Origin: Deltaproteobacteria bacterium
GTDB lineage: Bacteria > Bdellovibrionota_B > Oligoflexia > Oligoflexales > Bog-1112
Reading direction: 5' to 3'
Length of the DNA stretch: 58,391 nt
NCBI GenBank assembly: GCA_016186945.1
Contig: JACPKR010000035.1
Coordinates: 1 to 58,391, forward strand
The position numbers and the translations under genes were made by a program. The notes beneath the pieces were generated by a model that was not told where the DNA came from, made no database searches, and was given only the letters and a program-made list of their open reading frames with translations. Every line of letters starts with the position of its first letter. Within the stretch, counting starts at the first letter, position 1. Of the stretch, positions 1 through 8,392 are shown one piece after another.

Positions 1-43
1 GGATCCGCTCCCACTGGTCGTCACGCAGTCCATAGCGCCTCAT
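1..43 (-). CDS. IS5-family transposase, N-terminal fragment (runs off window)
   Basis: Reading leftwards from the ATG at 43-41 gives MRRYGLRDDQWERI before the window ends. This matches the conserved N-terminus of IS5-type (IS427/IS1031 group) transposases as I recall it. A GGAG Shine-Dalgarno sequence lies 8 bases upstream. Only 14 residues are visible, so the family call rests on the N-terminal signature alone. The insertion sequence's terminal repeat should lie somewhere between 44 and about 110, but I cannot delimit it. Confidence 0.6.
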   Translation of the reverse strand, partial: MRRYGLRDDQWERI

Positions 44-111
44 GAGGAAACTCCAAATTTTGGATAAGTTCCCCAGATTTTACATTGTTAAATTGAATTT
101 GACGACACGCC

Positions 112-152
112 CTAGTATTTGGGAAAAAGAATTTGTGGAGAGGACCTTTTTT
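112..152. repeat. Repeat B fragment (outer arm only)
   Basis: CTAGTATTTGGGAAAAAG and the following GTGGAGAGGACC segment match the end of the full-length repeat B copy at 23471-23638. The copy is interrupted at 153 by repeat C, so only about 40 bases remain. Confidence 0.8.
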
Positions 153-153
153 G

Positions 154-244
154 CTCTGTCATCCCGCGGCTTGACCGCGGAATCCAACGGGGCAGCCTTC
201 CTCGAACAAGTTGGATCCCGCGGTCAAGCCGCGGGATGACAGAG
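154..244. repeat. Repeat C: long perfect hairpin, about 90 bp
   Basis: The left arm CTCTGTCATCCCGCGGCTTG (154-173) is mirrored exactly by the right arm ending in GATGACAGAG (244). Arms are over 30 bp, with a loop of roughly 25 bases. A second copy lies at 56361-56444. The translated forms (IPRLDRGIQ on one arm, DPAVKPRDD on the other) are typical of palindromic repeats abundant in Rickettsiales and other bacteria. Both copies in this window sit inside a broken repeat B. Confidence 0.9.
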
Positions 245-310
245 GGGAGGGGACGGTTCCCTCGCCCCCCCAAACCCCCCTCTCCCTTTCTGGCAACAAG
301 CGGCTTACGC
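245..310. repeat. Repeat A fragment
   Basis: It contains the conserved GACGGTTCCCTCGCCCCCCC / AAACCCCCCTCTCCC tract and ends in CAAGCGGCTTACGC, a decayed copy of the repeat A terminal inverted repeat. The hairpin module with GGAGGAA arms is missing. It adjoins repeat C directly, so three repeat families are stacked in about 200 bases downstream of the Lys-rich gene. Confidence 0.8.
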
Positions 311-315
311 TTTCC

Positions 316-816
316 TTATCTCCTTTTTTTTGCCTTTTTCTTTTTAGCCACTTTTTTTGTGGATTTTTTAGCTGTCTTTTTCTTAGCAGCTTTCTTTTTG
401 GTTTTCTTCTTAGTTTTCTTCGCTACCTTTTTCTTAGCAGCTTTCTTCTTAGCAGCTTTCTTCTTAGCAGCTTTCTTCTTAGCAGCTTTCTTCTTTGCCG
501 AGCTTGCAGCTTTCGCTACGGGGGCGGTGCGTGGTGAGCTGCGTTTCGCAACGTAGGTTGCAGGCTCTTCTTCTTTGTCGTAGTCGGCGTCCTCGTCGGC
601 GTCCTCGTCATCTCCCTCATCGAGGGCAGGATTCAATTTTTGGAAAATCTCGGTGTGTTCTTCCATTTGTTCGTACTCAGTATAGTCGGATTCTTCCTCA
701 TAAGGTTCAAACTTAGCATCTTCCGACATGTTATCGGTATCGTCGTCGTAGTTGTCCAGCTTGTTTTCAGATTCGTTATTGATTTTCATGTCTTCATCCA
801 TCATAAGTTTCCTCAT
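316..816 (-). CDS. Acidic/Lys-Ala-rich histone H1-like protein
   Basis: About 166 residues in two opposite halves. The N-terminal half is strongly acidic, with many Asp and Glu runs. The C-terminal half is almost only Lys and Ala, with at least five repeats of KKKAA followed by TKKK variants, ending KAKKRR. The tail resembles eukaryotic histone H1 tails and bacterial Hc/AlgP-like DNA-binding tails, so nucleoid binding is the likely role (inference). The acidic half might mask the tail or recruit partners. Starts at 816 (MRKLMMDE) or 804 (MMDEDMK) are both possible; each has AAGG- or AGGA-type Shine-Dalgarno bases upstream. The gene is divergent from proS, sharing a roughly 80-bp intergenic region. 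The A-rich codon repeats could expand or contract by slippage. Confidence 0.7.
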   Translation of the reverse strand: MRKLMMDEDMKINNESENKLDNYDDDTDNMSEDAKFEPYEEESDYTEYEQMEEHTEIFQKLNPALDEGDDEDADEDADYDKEEEPATYVAKRSSPRTAPVAKAASSAKKKAAKKKAAKKKAAKKKAAKKKVAKKTKKKTKKKAAKKKTAKKSTKKVAKKKKAKKRR

Positions 817-896
817 CGTCCTTAAGTTTATAGTGTCGCCCTTTTTTAAAATCCTTAACACGAAAAAAAATGAAAAAGAATAAAAAAGGACAAATC

Positions 897-2447
897 ATGG
901 AAAAATCGACCTCCTCAAGGGAACGGAAAACGGCAATTTCCCCCCTTCGTTCTGAGGATTATCCTGAATGGTATCAGCAGGTTATAAAAGCAAGTGACTT
1001 AGCTGAAAATTCCCCTGTAAGGGGTTGCATGGTGATCAAGCCTTGGGGGTATGCGATTTGGGAAAATATTCAAAGAGTGCTCGACAAAAGGTTTAAGGAG
1101 ACGGGGCATGTGAACGCCTACTTCCCACTTTTGATACCGCTTAGCTTTATGGAAAAGGAAGCTGAGCACGTGGAGGGTTTTGCGAAGGAATGTGCGGTTG
1201 TCACTCATCATCGTTTGCAGGCGGATTCCCAGGGCAAGCTGCGCCCCAGCGGCCAGCTTGAGGAACCTTATGTCATTCGTCCTACAAGCGAGACAATCAT
1301 TGGGCATTCGTATTCCAAGTGGATTCAGTCGTATCGGGATCTGCCCGTACTCATTAACCAGTGGGCGAACGTCATGCGCTGGGAGATGCGGACCCGACTA
1401 TTTCTGCGTACATCGGAGTTCCTCTGGCAGGAAGGTCACACTGCCCATGCGACGCAAGAGGAAGCTTGGGAGGAGACCTTACGGATGCTAGACGTCTACC
1501 GGGATTTCGCCAAGGATTGGCTAGCTGTTCCCACTGTTGCGGGGCGTAAGACGCCGGACGAACGATTTCCTGGTGCTGTCGAAACTTTGACCTTCGAAGC
1601 GATGATGCAGGACCGTAAAGCGCTTCAGTTCGGAACCTCTCACTTTCTCGGTCAGAATTTTGCGAAAGCGTTTGACATACAGTTCCTGGATCAAGACGGT
1701 GAAAGAAAGTATGTTTGGACGACGTCATGGGGGTCGACCACTCGATACATCGGAGGCTTGGTCATGACTCATAGTGATGACGACGGTCTGGTCCTTCCTC
1801 CTCGCATCGCTCCTCAACAGATAGTTATCATGCCTATTTTAAAGAAAGACAGCTCGGAAGTCCTTGAGTTTTGTGAAAGACTCAAGAAGGAGCTGGAAGC
1901 TCAGAACCTTCATGGCGAACCCGTGCGCGTGTTCATTGACAAGCGGGATATGACGGGTGGGGAAAAAGGTTGGGATCATGTGAAAAAGGGCGTTCCCATT
2001 CGGGTGGAAGTGGGGCCAAGAGATATCGCTAAGCAATCAGTGTTCGTAGGCCGCAGGGATCAGGGTGTGACAGACAAGCGCTCCCTGCCGGTCAGTGAGT
2101 TTGTAAAGACGATTGGTGGTACACTTTCTGAAATGCAGGCGGGTTTGTATGCCAAAGCTGAAGCATTCCTTAAGCAGAATTTGAGGCAGATAGACTCCCT
2201 AGACGAGTTCGAGGCCTTTTTCACACCGAAGGGAAAAGACGAAGAGCGCGAAATTTTCGGTGGTTTTGCTCTCACACACTGGAACGAAGCAGCAATAGGG
2301 CATCCGCTACTCAAAAAGCTGAAGGTCACGCCACGTTGTATTCCCCATACGAGGGAAGAATGGGGTGTCGGTATTGAAGAAAAGGGGCGCTGCCTGTTTA
2401 CAGGTAAGGACAGCAAGGTCAGAGTCATATTCGGACGGGCCTATTGA
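897..2447 (+). CDS. proS: Prolyl-tRNA synthetase, eukaryote/archaeal-like type
   Basis: Charges tRNA-Pro with proline in the cytoplasm. The class II core is complete: the region after the N-terminus (VIKPWGYAIWENIQ) forms motif 1, RTSEFLWQEGHTAH near residues 170-183 is motif 2, and the segment ending in HSDDDGLVLPPRIAP near 290-305 is motif 3. An anticodon-binding domain and a C-terminal zinc-type domain follow. The protein ends in GRAY, the C-terminal tyrosine typical of the eukaryote/archaeal ProRS group, and it lacks the bacterial editing insertion. The ATG at 897 is preferred over 870 because AAAAAGGAC sits just upstream. The next gene, pepQ, starts 14 bp beyond the stop, suggesting co-transcription. 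Confidence 0.93.
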   Translation: MEKSTSSRERKTAISPLRSEDYPEWYQQVIKASDLAENSPVRGCMVIKPWGYAIWENIQRVLDKRFKETGHVNAYFPLLIPLSFMEKEAEHVEGFAKECAVVTHHRLQADSQGKLRPSGQLEEPYVIRPTSETIIGHSYSKWIQSYRDLPVLINQWANVMRWEMRTRLFLRTSEFLWQEGHTAHATQEEAWEETLRMLDVYRDFAKDWLAVPTVAGRKTPDERFPGAVETLTFEAMMQDRKALQFGTSHFLGQNFAKAFDIQFLDQDGERKYVWTTSWGSTTRYIGGLVMTHSDDDGLVLPPRIAPQQIVIMPILKKDSSEVLEFCERLKKELEAQNLHGEPVRVFIDKRDMTGGEKGWDHVKKGVPIRVEVGPRDIAKQSVFVGRRDQGVTDKRSLPVSEFVKTIGGTLSEMQAGLYAKAEAFLKQNLRQIDSLDEFEAFFTPKGKDEEREIFGGFALTHWNEAAIGHPLLKKLKVTPRCIPHTREEWGVGIEEKGRCLFTGKDSKVRVIFGRAY

Positions 2448-2461
2448 AGCAAGGGGGCATC

Positions 2462-3784
2462 ATGTCAACTCTTTTCAAACAACATATTCGTCACCAGATC
2501 AAAAGGCTGGAGGAAATCCTCTCTGAGCATTCTCTTGATGGACTGGTGCTTGGTGCTGGCACACCGTTTGTTTACTTCCGCGATGATCAGGAGGCGCCCT
2601 TTCACCCCAACCCCTATTTTACTCACTGGTGTCCGGAACGTAGTCCGCATCACTTCCTCCATCTGAGGGCCGGGCAGAAACCGAAACTTGTGTTCTATAC
2701 TCCCAAGGATTATTGGTACGAGCAGCCCTCCGTCGAAGGAATAGATTGGGTGGACGAGTTCGAAGTGATTCAGACAGACAATTTGGAGGCCCGTTGGACA
2801 CTGCTGGGTGAAACGAAACGTCACGTTTTCATAGGCTCGGAAGAGAAGGAGGCTAAGGAGAAGGGTTTCGTCGCTAACGCCGACAAAGTTTTGGCCCACC
2901 TTGACTGGTTCCGCGCGGAAAAGACCTCTTACGAAATCGACTGTATCGAGAAAGCAAATGAAAATGCAGCCATCGGGCATAAAGCTGCTCGCAAGATGTT
3001 TAAAAAGGGAGCGAACGAGTTGGAAGTGCATCTTGCCTTTCTGGAAGCTGTGCAGTGCTCTGAATACGAATTGCCTTATCCCAGTATCGTGGGGATGAAT
3101 GAAAAAAGCGCAACGCTGCATTATCAGAAAAAACGCACAGGAGTTAAGAAAGCGGATGTCATGCTCATTGATTGCGGAGCAAGGGTGCGGGGATATGCTT
3201 CCGATATTACTCGAACTTACGTAAGGAAGAAGACCCCCCGAATTTTCAGGAATTTGCTGGGAACTATGGATGCCCTTCAGAAATCCCTGTGTAAACAAGT
3301 AAGGCCAGGGGTCTCCTATTTCGATTTGCAAGTCAAAACACATCGGGCCATTGCTGAGATCCTTTTGGATGCGGGCGTCTTGAAAGGGTGTGACGTTGAC
3401 TTGGCCTTTGAGAAAGAGTTGACAAACGTTTTCTACCCTCATGGTTTGGGTCACATGCTGGGCATTCAAGTTCATGACGTCGGTGGTTTTCAGAAGGACC
3501 ACACAGGCGCTGACGATGAGCAATCGCCGAAATTCCCCAAACTTCGCATGCGTCGGGCCTTACGAGTCAACGAAGTGGTCACCGTCGAACCAGGTTTGTA
3601 CTTCATGCCCTTACGATTGGAAGGTTTGAAGGGGGACGATGATTTACGCAAGTATGTTAAGTGGTCTCTGATTGACGAACTTGTTCCCCTGGGTGGTATT
3701 CGGATTGAGGACAACGTCGTTGTGACGAACAGCGGTTACCGGAACCTAACACGGCCGTATTTGAAAAGTGATTACTTGGTATAG
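2462..3784 (+). CDS. pepQ: Xaa-Pro dipeptidase (prolidase), M24 family
   Basis: Cleaves dipeptides with C-terminal proline; expected to be cytoplasmic and to use two metal ions. The 440-residue length matches enteric PepQ. The N-terminal creatinase-like domain contains the PepQ-like stretch KPKLVFYTPKDYWYEQP. All five M24 metal ligands are visible: two Asp in DCGARVRGYASD (about 236 and 247), His in YPHGLGHMLG (about 327), Glu in VEPGLYF (about 375), and Glu in GGIRIEDNVV (about 415). The ATG at 2462 follows AGGGGG; a TTG at 2444 overlapping the proS stop is less likely. It is probably expressed with proS, and both genes deal with proline. Its 3' end overlaps the convergent gene by 13 bp. Confidence 0.92.
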   Translation: MSTLFKQHIRHQIKRLEEILSEHSLDGLVLGAGTPFVYFRDDQEAPFHPNPYFTHWCPERSPHHFLHLRAGQKPKLVFYTPKDYWYEQPSVEGIDWVDEFEVIQTDNLEARWTLLGETKRHVFIGSEEKEAKEKGFVANADKVLAHLDWFRAEKTSYEIDCIEKANENAAIGHKAARKMFKKGANELEVHLAFLEAVQCSEYELPYPSIVGMNEKSATLHYQKKRTGVKKADVMLIDCGARVRGYASDITRTYVRKKTPRIFRNLLGTMDALQKSLCKQVRPGVSYFDLQVKTHRAIAEILLDAGVLKGCDVDLAFEKELTNVFYPHGLGHMLGIQVHDVGGFQKDHTGADDEQSPKFPKLRMRRALRVNEVVTVEPGLYFMPLRLEGLKGDDDLRKYVKWSLIDELVPLGGIRIEDNVVVTNSGYRNLTRPYLKSDYLV

Positions 3785-4374
3785 AAGCGTTCGTCCAGGG
3801 GGGGAGCAACGATGTCGACGGGACGACCAAAAATATCGCGGGAGATTTGGACATAACGCTCACGGAGGTAGGAAAAGTACCTTTTGTTAACGGCCACTTC
3901 GTCTAGGGCTTGTGCCAGGAGCCAGAGGGTTTTCATAGACTCAAAAAAACGCGCTCCTTTTTCTTCGTAAGAGACGGAAAAACTTGTCAGGTCCCTGTCG
4001 AGGGTGCGCATTTTCTGGTAGAAGCACCAGTGATAGACGAAAATGTCTTCCAAAACTTCCAGTGTAAATGCTTCTTTTGCGGCAAGCAGGGCGCGGTCGT
4101 TGTTGACGACTTCCGTCAGGTTGTGAATCCGCTCAAGGCAACGGTCAATATCTCCAGGGTGGGGTTGTTCCACCATAAGGAGAAGGCGTTCGGTGGACAA
4201 GGCGTCGGATGTTTCAGGATGGGACAGGTTGGGGGGATGAACGTCCACATCAAGTTTCCTGGAAAATGTATCTCGCACTGTTTCGTATCCCTTCTTTAAG
4301 GTGGTACAGTCAGCAAGAAAGGAACTCGCAATGAGAAGCAGACCCCAAAATCCTGTTTGTTTAATACCATCCAC
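3772..4374 (-). CDS. Putative lipoprotein, unknown function
   Basis: 200 residues beginning with a short charged segment and a hydrophobic stretch (FWGLLLIASSFLADC). This looks like a signal peptide ending in a weak lipobox with Cys near position 23. The remainder is mostly helical and polar with no motif I recognise. The ATG overlaps the end of the upstream gene (4361-5254) by 14 bp, so the two are probably translationally coupled and may act together at the cell envelope. The 3' end overlaps pepQ by 13 bp in convergent orientation. Confidence 0.6.
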   Translation of the reverse strand: MDGIKQTGFWGLLLIASSFLADCTTLKKGYETVRDTFSRKLDVDVHPPNLSHPETSDALSTERLLLMVEQPHPGDIDRCLERIHNLTEVVNNDRALLAAKEAFTLEVLEDIFVYHWCFYQKMRTLDRDLTSFSVSYEEKGARFFESMKTLWLLAQALDEVAVNKRYFSYLRERYVQISRDIFGRPVDIVAPPLDERFYTK

Positions 4375-5254
4375 TTACACCAACTCCTAGCCAAGCGAAA
4401 TGTTTTCCTTTCCCCTCTTGGACGCCTATATTCAGATTCACGCCCAGTGCTCCTAGGAATACGAAAAAGTAGGAAGCTTCCCCCCAAAGGCCGATTCCAT
4501 CGAGCTTGGGAGTTTTTGTTGTATTCAGATCATCCCCTGGCGCTTCACTTGTCGGGTCAATTTGTCCGATTCTTGATTGTAGAGCGATTCCGGCAAGGAG
4601 GCTCCACCCAGTTTCCCAGTAGCTGATGCTTCGCTCTTTAACCTCGTGGGCGGTGACCGCTTTCTTGCTCTCCTGTTCGATGACTTCCGTGTGTTTGCCG
4701 ACCTTTCCGAATCCGATGCTGGGTCCAAAGTAGAGAAAACTATAGCGACCTGGGGTACCGTCATAAACTCCCGATCCACTGAACGAGGCGAAGCGGAAAC
4801 CGTAATAAGTGTGTCGTGTGTAGATGTCTTTCTGCCCTTTCCAGGCGAACGATAGGTGTATACCGGGTTCTACCGTGTATTTTTCACGCTGACCGCTTGC
4901 GATGACGTAAGGAAGGGCGAGGGACGTTTGAATGTAAAACAGCTGGGGACGTTTCTTGGTGGCTTCTTCCGTGAATTGTTGGGCAAGGGGAGACGTGGGT
5001 CCGGTGGAGTGTTTTTCATCCTGCCATCGTTTTTCATGAAGCTTCTTCAGTCGTTCGAGGTCTTGCTCGCGATCTTTGCGTGTCGGTGTGGGGGGGATGA
5101 TCCGTTCGGGTGCGGGGGGAAGTTCGATCCCTGATCCTTCCCGTTCATCGGGCATTTCTTTCCCACCCTCCTCAGCAAGATCCGCCGTCTGTGCGAACAC
5201 ATGGGAGAAGGGGAGAGCAAGTATGAGAAACAAGACTAGGAAGATGCTACCCAT
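4361..5254 (-). CDS. Exported outer-membrane-like protein, unknown function
   Basis: 297 residues with a clear signal peptide (IFLVLFLILALPFSHVFAQ). A Pro/Glu-rich linker and a charged segment (about 50-85) follow. From about residue 100 the sequence alternates aromatic, glycine and hydrophobic residues and ends in VGVSGWY. This pattern and the terminal aromatic residue suggest a small outer-membrane beta-barrel (inference). No family was recognised. It is the first gene of a two-gene unit with the putative lipoprotein. Confidence 0.6.
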   Translation of the reverse strand: MGSIFLVLFLILALPFSHVFAQTADLAEEGGKEMPDEREGSGIELPPAPERIIPPTPTRKDREQDLERLKKLHEKRWQDEKHSTGPTSPLAQQFTEEATKKRPQLFYIQTSLALPYVIASGQREKYTVEPGIHLSFAWKGQKDIYTRHTYYGFRFASFSGSGVYDGTPGRYSFLYFGPSIGFGKVGKHTEVIEQESKKAVTAHEVKERSISYWETGWSLLAGIALQSRIGQIDPTSEAPGDDLNTTKTPKLDGIGLWGEASYFFVFLGALGVNLNIGVQEGKGKHFAWLGVGVSGWY

Positions 5255-5312
5255 TTTGCCGCCATCCTATCTCTCTTAGGATAATGAATAGTTAGCGAGA
5301 GAGCTTCTAGTG

Positions 5313-5503
5313 TAATGCGTAAGCCACTTGGGGGAAAAAGGGAGAGGGGGGTTTGGGGGGGCGAGTGAAGCGTCGCCTCCCCCAGGGGAATTCTTGTTGA
5401 AGGAACCAGCTGCGCAGTTTCCTCCAAACCACCTCCTTGTTGAAGGAACCAGCTGCGCAGTTTCCTCCAAACCACCTCCTTGCCCCAAGTAGCTTACGCA
5501 TTA
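5313..5503. repeat. Repeat A, full-length copy with internal 43-bp tandem duplication
   Basis: Terminal inverted repeats: TAATGCGTAAGCCACTTGGG at the left is mirrored by the segment ending CTTACGCATTA at the right. In between lie the G-rich tract, a GGGGGGGCGAGTGAAGCGTC hairpin half, and two exact tandem copies (5393-5435 and 5436-5478) of the module carrying the hairpin with CAGCTGCGCAG and ACCACCTCC. The 9-mer CTAGTGTAA occurs at both edges (5307-5315 and 5505-5513), a possible target duplication. The rest of the 5255-5555 gap shows no gene. Confidence 0.9.
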
Positions 5504-5555
5504 ACTAGTGTAACGAGTTGGGCTTTTTTGGAAAACCTGAACTTGGGATGCTGTT

Positions 5556-6704
5556 ATGTTAAAAATCAGAAAAATGAAGAAGATCGATCCTCAGGTCGAG
5601 GAATTCGAGGATCTGGATCTTGAGGAACAAGCTCCTTATGAGGCGTACAGTCGAAACATCGTTAGGACGCGATACCCCAATTTTTGGTTCGGCGCTTTTT
5701 TGCTCTCCTGTCTGTTTCTTAGTCTCGGGATGGGGACGTACTGGCTTTTGACTCGCAGTGGAGGAAGCAAGCTGCCCTCACAAGTTTATGTAGAGATGAA
5801 AGTTATAGATGAAACCGGTCATCCTATTGCGGGAGCAGATGTTTATTACAAAGGGAAGCGATTAGGCGTCACCGACTCGTTCGGTGAATGGCGGCGTTTT
5901 CTGAAAACCCGGCTCGGTGTGACGATCCCCTTGCAGGTTCGCAAGCAAACCGAACATGACCTCGTAACTGTGACAAAGAACATTGCTGTCCCCCTTAAGT
6001 TGGAGAAAAACGGCGAGGTTGAAATTCACACGAGCGTTCGTTTGTCTCGCCAAGCTCCTGCCGCGAGCACCAACTTTTCCAGCGGAGGTGACCGCACCGA
6101 GGAGCGGGAAACTTCCTCCGAACTCTCTGATGACCCGGGCAGCCCTATTACAGCCATTTCTTCGGTATGGTTTAAGGTTATACCCGCACATCAAAATCCG
6201 TTTGCCGTGAGTAGGGAGGCATGGCTGTCCCAAGAACTCATCCCAGCTCTCAACGAACTTGCTGAAAAAGAGTGGCGCCTAGATTCAAGCTCAACACAGA
6301 TCATCCTGCAACATATTGATCTGCCCACTCGCGCCTCATTTCCTGGTCTAGTTCGCATCGTAGGACGAGTACCTGGTGGGCACCCATTCGACATTCTAAG
6401 CAATTACAATGAAGACCCTTCCCGTTTAGCCCGCTCTCTCTTGCGATCCATTGAGTCCTCAGCGGAGGAGTCATCCATGTTTGAACTGGACATCTTTGGG
6501 TTGGACCCCCATGCCGGCGTGTATGTAGGTGGAAAGAAAGCGTCCCATCTCGCGAAACATAGATGGCGCTATCCAGGGATTTTGAACCAGCATAGTTACC
6601 TAACGATCGTGCAAAAACATTCAGTTGTCTTCCGTCAACTTGTTCAGACGACCAACGACCCATTTACCGTTACGGTATCTCGGGACAAATTGGCGCGCAG
6701 GTAG
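5556..6704 (+). CDS. Single-pass membrane protein with carboxypeptidase-regulatory-like domain
   Basis: 382 residues. An acidic cytoplasmic N-terminus (about 1-40) is followed by one membrane helix (about 45-66, LLSCLFLSLGMGTYWLLT). The next domain (VIDETGHPIAGADVYYKGKRLGVTDSFGEW) has the hallmark pattern of CarboxypepD_reg/PEGA-like beta-sandwiches. A Ser/Thr/Glu-rich linker and a C-terminal domain of unknown type follow. Topology suggests a periplasmic or surface-exposed region. The last 84 bp overlap the convergent gene ending at 6621. Function unknown. Confidence 0.65.
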   Translation: MLKIRKMKKIDPQVEEFEDLDLEEQAPYEAYSRNIVRTRYPNFWFGAFLLSCLFLSLGMGTYWLLTRSGGSKLPSQVYVEMKVIDETGHPIAGADVYYKGKRLGVTDSFGEWRRFLKTRLGVTIPLQVRKQTEHDLVTVTKNIAVPLKLEKNGEVEIHTSVRLSRQAPAASTNFSSGGDRTEERETSSELSDDPGSPITAISSVWFKVIPAHQNPFAVSREAWLSQELIPALNELAEKEWRLDSSSTQIILQHIDLPTRASFPGLVRIVGRVPGGHPFDILSNYNEDPSRLARSLLRSIESSAEESSMFELDIFGLDPHAGVYVGGKKASHLAKHRWRYPGILNQHSYLTIVQKHSVVFRQLVQTTNDPFTVTVSRDKLARR

Positions 6705-7682
6705 TTTCCTCGTGACGAGAACAAGTCCCCCCGCCGCTCCTATGCCCAACACGATAGGTTCCAGCCAGACAAGAACCGCAAAAGGTGCATGGGGTACCCA
6801 TGACCCTCTATAAAAAAGGAAAACTCCTCCCACCCAAAGCAGTAGGGAACCAATAACGACTGCTTGGAAATGTAGAAAATTATCGTCCTTCGCAAAGGCA
6901 CGAACCGCTAACCAAACAATGATCGACAAACTCAACAGGTAATGCAGATCAAGGAATCTGGTCTGAGAAAAATAAAATGGGGGCCTTTCCCATTCTGTTA
7001 CGGAAGGAAAGGCGGCAAAAAACCAAAGGGCTACAAAGGCAATAGTGCCCGTTAGCACCATCCAACTGTAGCGTTTCGCTATCGCGGAGTGTTTTAACCA
7101 GGTCGTGTATGTAACATCGAGCGTTCGGAATACACTTCCCGTATGAAATTCGGCGGTTGTTTTAAATCCTCTGCCATTGACCAGAAGCGTAAATAGAGGA
7201 AAAAGCAAGCCAAGGACAATAAAGGCCGGCTGCAAGGTCGCTCCTAAAAGCAGACAGAACCAAGAGAGAAAAAGCGAGAAAGGCGACGCTGTTTTCATAT
7301 GATGAGCCAAGCAACAGAACCACGCACTCGCCACGAGCGACATCGTAAGGTCGAGGGAATACCAACTCACGCGAACCATAATCGCGCCCCTGCTCATCAG
7401 AACAGTGCCCGAAAAGAGGGCGACTAACCACGATCCCGTCAAGAAACGCACAAGAAGCATGGTAAAGAAAAGAGTAAGAACAACCATTCCCACATTCCAG
7501 GAAATCCAAGTCTCTGCCCGCAGGAAGGAAGACCAAGGCAGCCCAGGGGGGAGAAACCCATGATACTTCAAGGTATCGTGACGAATTTGCATCCATGTCA
7601 TGCGACTTAAAATCATGAAAAGAAAAATCAGCCCAGTGAACAAGCGCAAATTCTTCCGAAAGTAGGGAGTTTTCAAACGCAT
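6621..7682 (-). CDS. Polytopic membrane protein, unknown function
   Basis: About 353 residues with many hydrophobic segments (roughly nine predicted helices), for example FTGLIFLFMILS, VVLTLFFTMLLVRFLTG and FIVLGLLFPLFTLLV. The aromatic-rich loops and overall layout resemble membrane glycosyltransferases of the PMT/DUF2029 kind, but no catalytic signature is certain. The start is ambiguous. ATG at 7682 (MRLKTPYF) gives a normal N-terminus; the frame stays open to 7769, where the codons come from repeat B (MWRVPFLKKSS). The 3' end overlaps the convergent gene by 84 bp. Confidence 0.65.
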   Translation of the reverse strand: MRLKTPYFRKNLRLFTGLIFLFMILSRMTWMQIRHDTLKYHGFLPPGLPWSSFLRAETWISWNVGMVVLTLFFTMLLVRFLTGSWLVALFSGTVLMSRGAIMVRVSWYSLDLTMSLVASAWFCCLAHHMKTASPFSLFLSWFCLLLGATLQPAFIVLGLLFPLFTLLVNGRGFKTTAEFHTGSVFRTLDVTYTTWLKHSAIAKRYSWMVLTGTIAFVALWFFAAFPSVTEWERPPFYFSQTRFLDLHYLLSLSIIVWLAVRAFAKDDNFLHFQAVVIGSLLLWVGGVFLFYRGSWVPHAPFAVLVWLEPIVLGIGAAGGLVLVTRKLPARQFVPRYRNGKWVVGRLNKLTEDN

Positions 7683-7701
7683 CGGGAATAACCTTGCATT
7701 C

Positions 7702-7786
7702 CAATATCTAAAGTTTTTTGGGGGGAGGCGTGGAGGGGAACTTTTTTTCAAAAAAGGTACTCTCCACAAATTCTTTTTCCCAAATT
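7702..7786. repeat. Repeat B, truncated copy
   Basis: This carries the second half of repeat B: TATCTAAAGTTTTTTGGGGG, then the GGAGGGGAAC...CTCTCC hairpin, and CACAAATTCTTTTTCCC. The first hairpin is missing. The copy abuts the start of the minus-strand membrane gene and extends its open frame by up to 29 codons. Confidence 0.85.
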
Positions 7787-7928
7787 ATATATATCGTTTG
7801 ATCAGCCTTCGTTGACACTTCTAACCATATTTAATATAGAAATATAACACCTTGAGACAAAATATTAAGCAAAGCATTTGATTGAATGCGGAAGTGGGTG
7901 GTTCCAGCATGAACGGGGAGTGATAAGC

Positions 7929-8375
7929 ATGGCATCCGTTGAATTGAGACCGGGCGATACCCTTAATATTGTATGGACGTCGGTGCAAGACACCCCGTTG
8001 GGGGTTAAAGAGGTCGAGTCAAGTTTTGCCTTCAGTTATGAAGACCTCCTTCTGCGTTTAAAAACAAAAGGGAGGATGGGAAAATCACGCCGATCGGGGA
8101 CAGATGGGGCTCGTTTCAGTCGTGTGGTGGCACTTTCAACAAATGCATTGCGCAAAGGCAAGTGGTCGACAGGCGCAGAAATTGAGCGTACGGAAGTGTT
8201 TGTCAAGCTTATGCACCGCTTTAATAACCTCATACCGTCCGAATATTCTAATATCACGGATAATGCAAAAAATTCCCTTCTTGACCTTTACAGAAGCGAA
8301 GGCATTCTTAAGAAAAACCAGAAAACGGAATTAAAGGGTGCCATTGAAGCGATTGGCATCCTGGTTTCTGAGTAA
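7929..8375 (+). CDS. Hypothetical protein, cytoplasmic
   Basis: 148 residues from the ATG at 7929, which has GGGGAG upstream; the frame is open back to 7878. Soluble, mixed charge, no signal peptide or membrane segment. The C-terminal half is Lys-rich and helical. I do not recognise a family. It lies 17 bp before the methylmalonyl-CoA epimerase gene and is likely co-transcribed with it. Confidence 0.6.
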   Translation: MASVELRPGDTLNIVWTSVQDTPLGVKEVESSFAFSYEDLLLRLKTKGRMGKSRRSGTDGARFSRVVALSTNALRKGKWSTGAEIERTEVFVKLMHRFNNLIPSEYSNITDNAKNSLLDLYRSEGILKKNQKTELKGAIEAIGILVSE

Positions 8376-8392
8376 AGCGGGAAGTTTTTCAG

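Noticed and set aside
1-6. BamHI site at the window edge as a cloning junction
   Set aside because: GGATCC also fits the transposase codons (ERI), and the sequence reads naturally into an IS5-type gene.
119-556. Frame rich in Phe/Leu opposite the Lys-rich gene
   Set aside because: It is the reverse complement of AAG/GCT-type repeats (FFLAAFFLAAF) and starts inside repeats.
2465-3523. 352-residue open frame antisense to pepQ
   Set aside because: It mirrors a well-conserved prolidase gene, has no recognisable domain and no Shine-Dalgarno; a shadow of the codon usage on the other strand.
5393-5478. CRISPR array
   Set aside because: The two 43-bp copies are directly adjacent, without spacers, and belong to repeat A; no cas genes are present.
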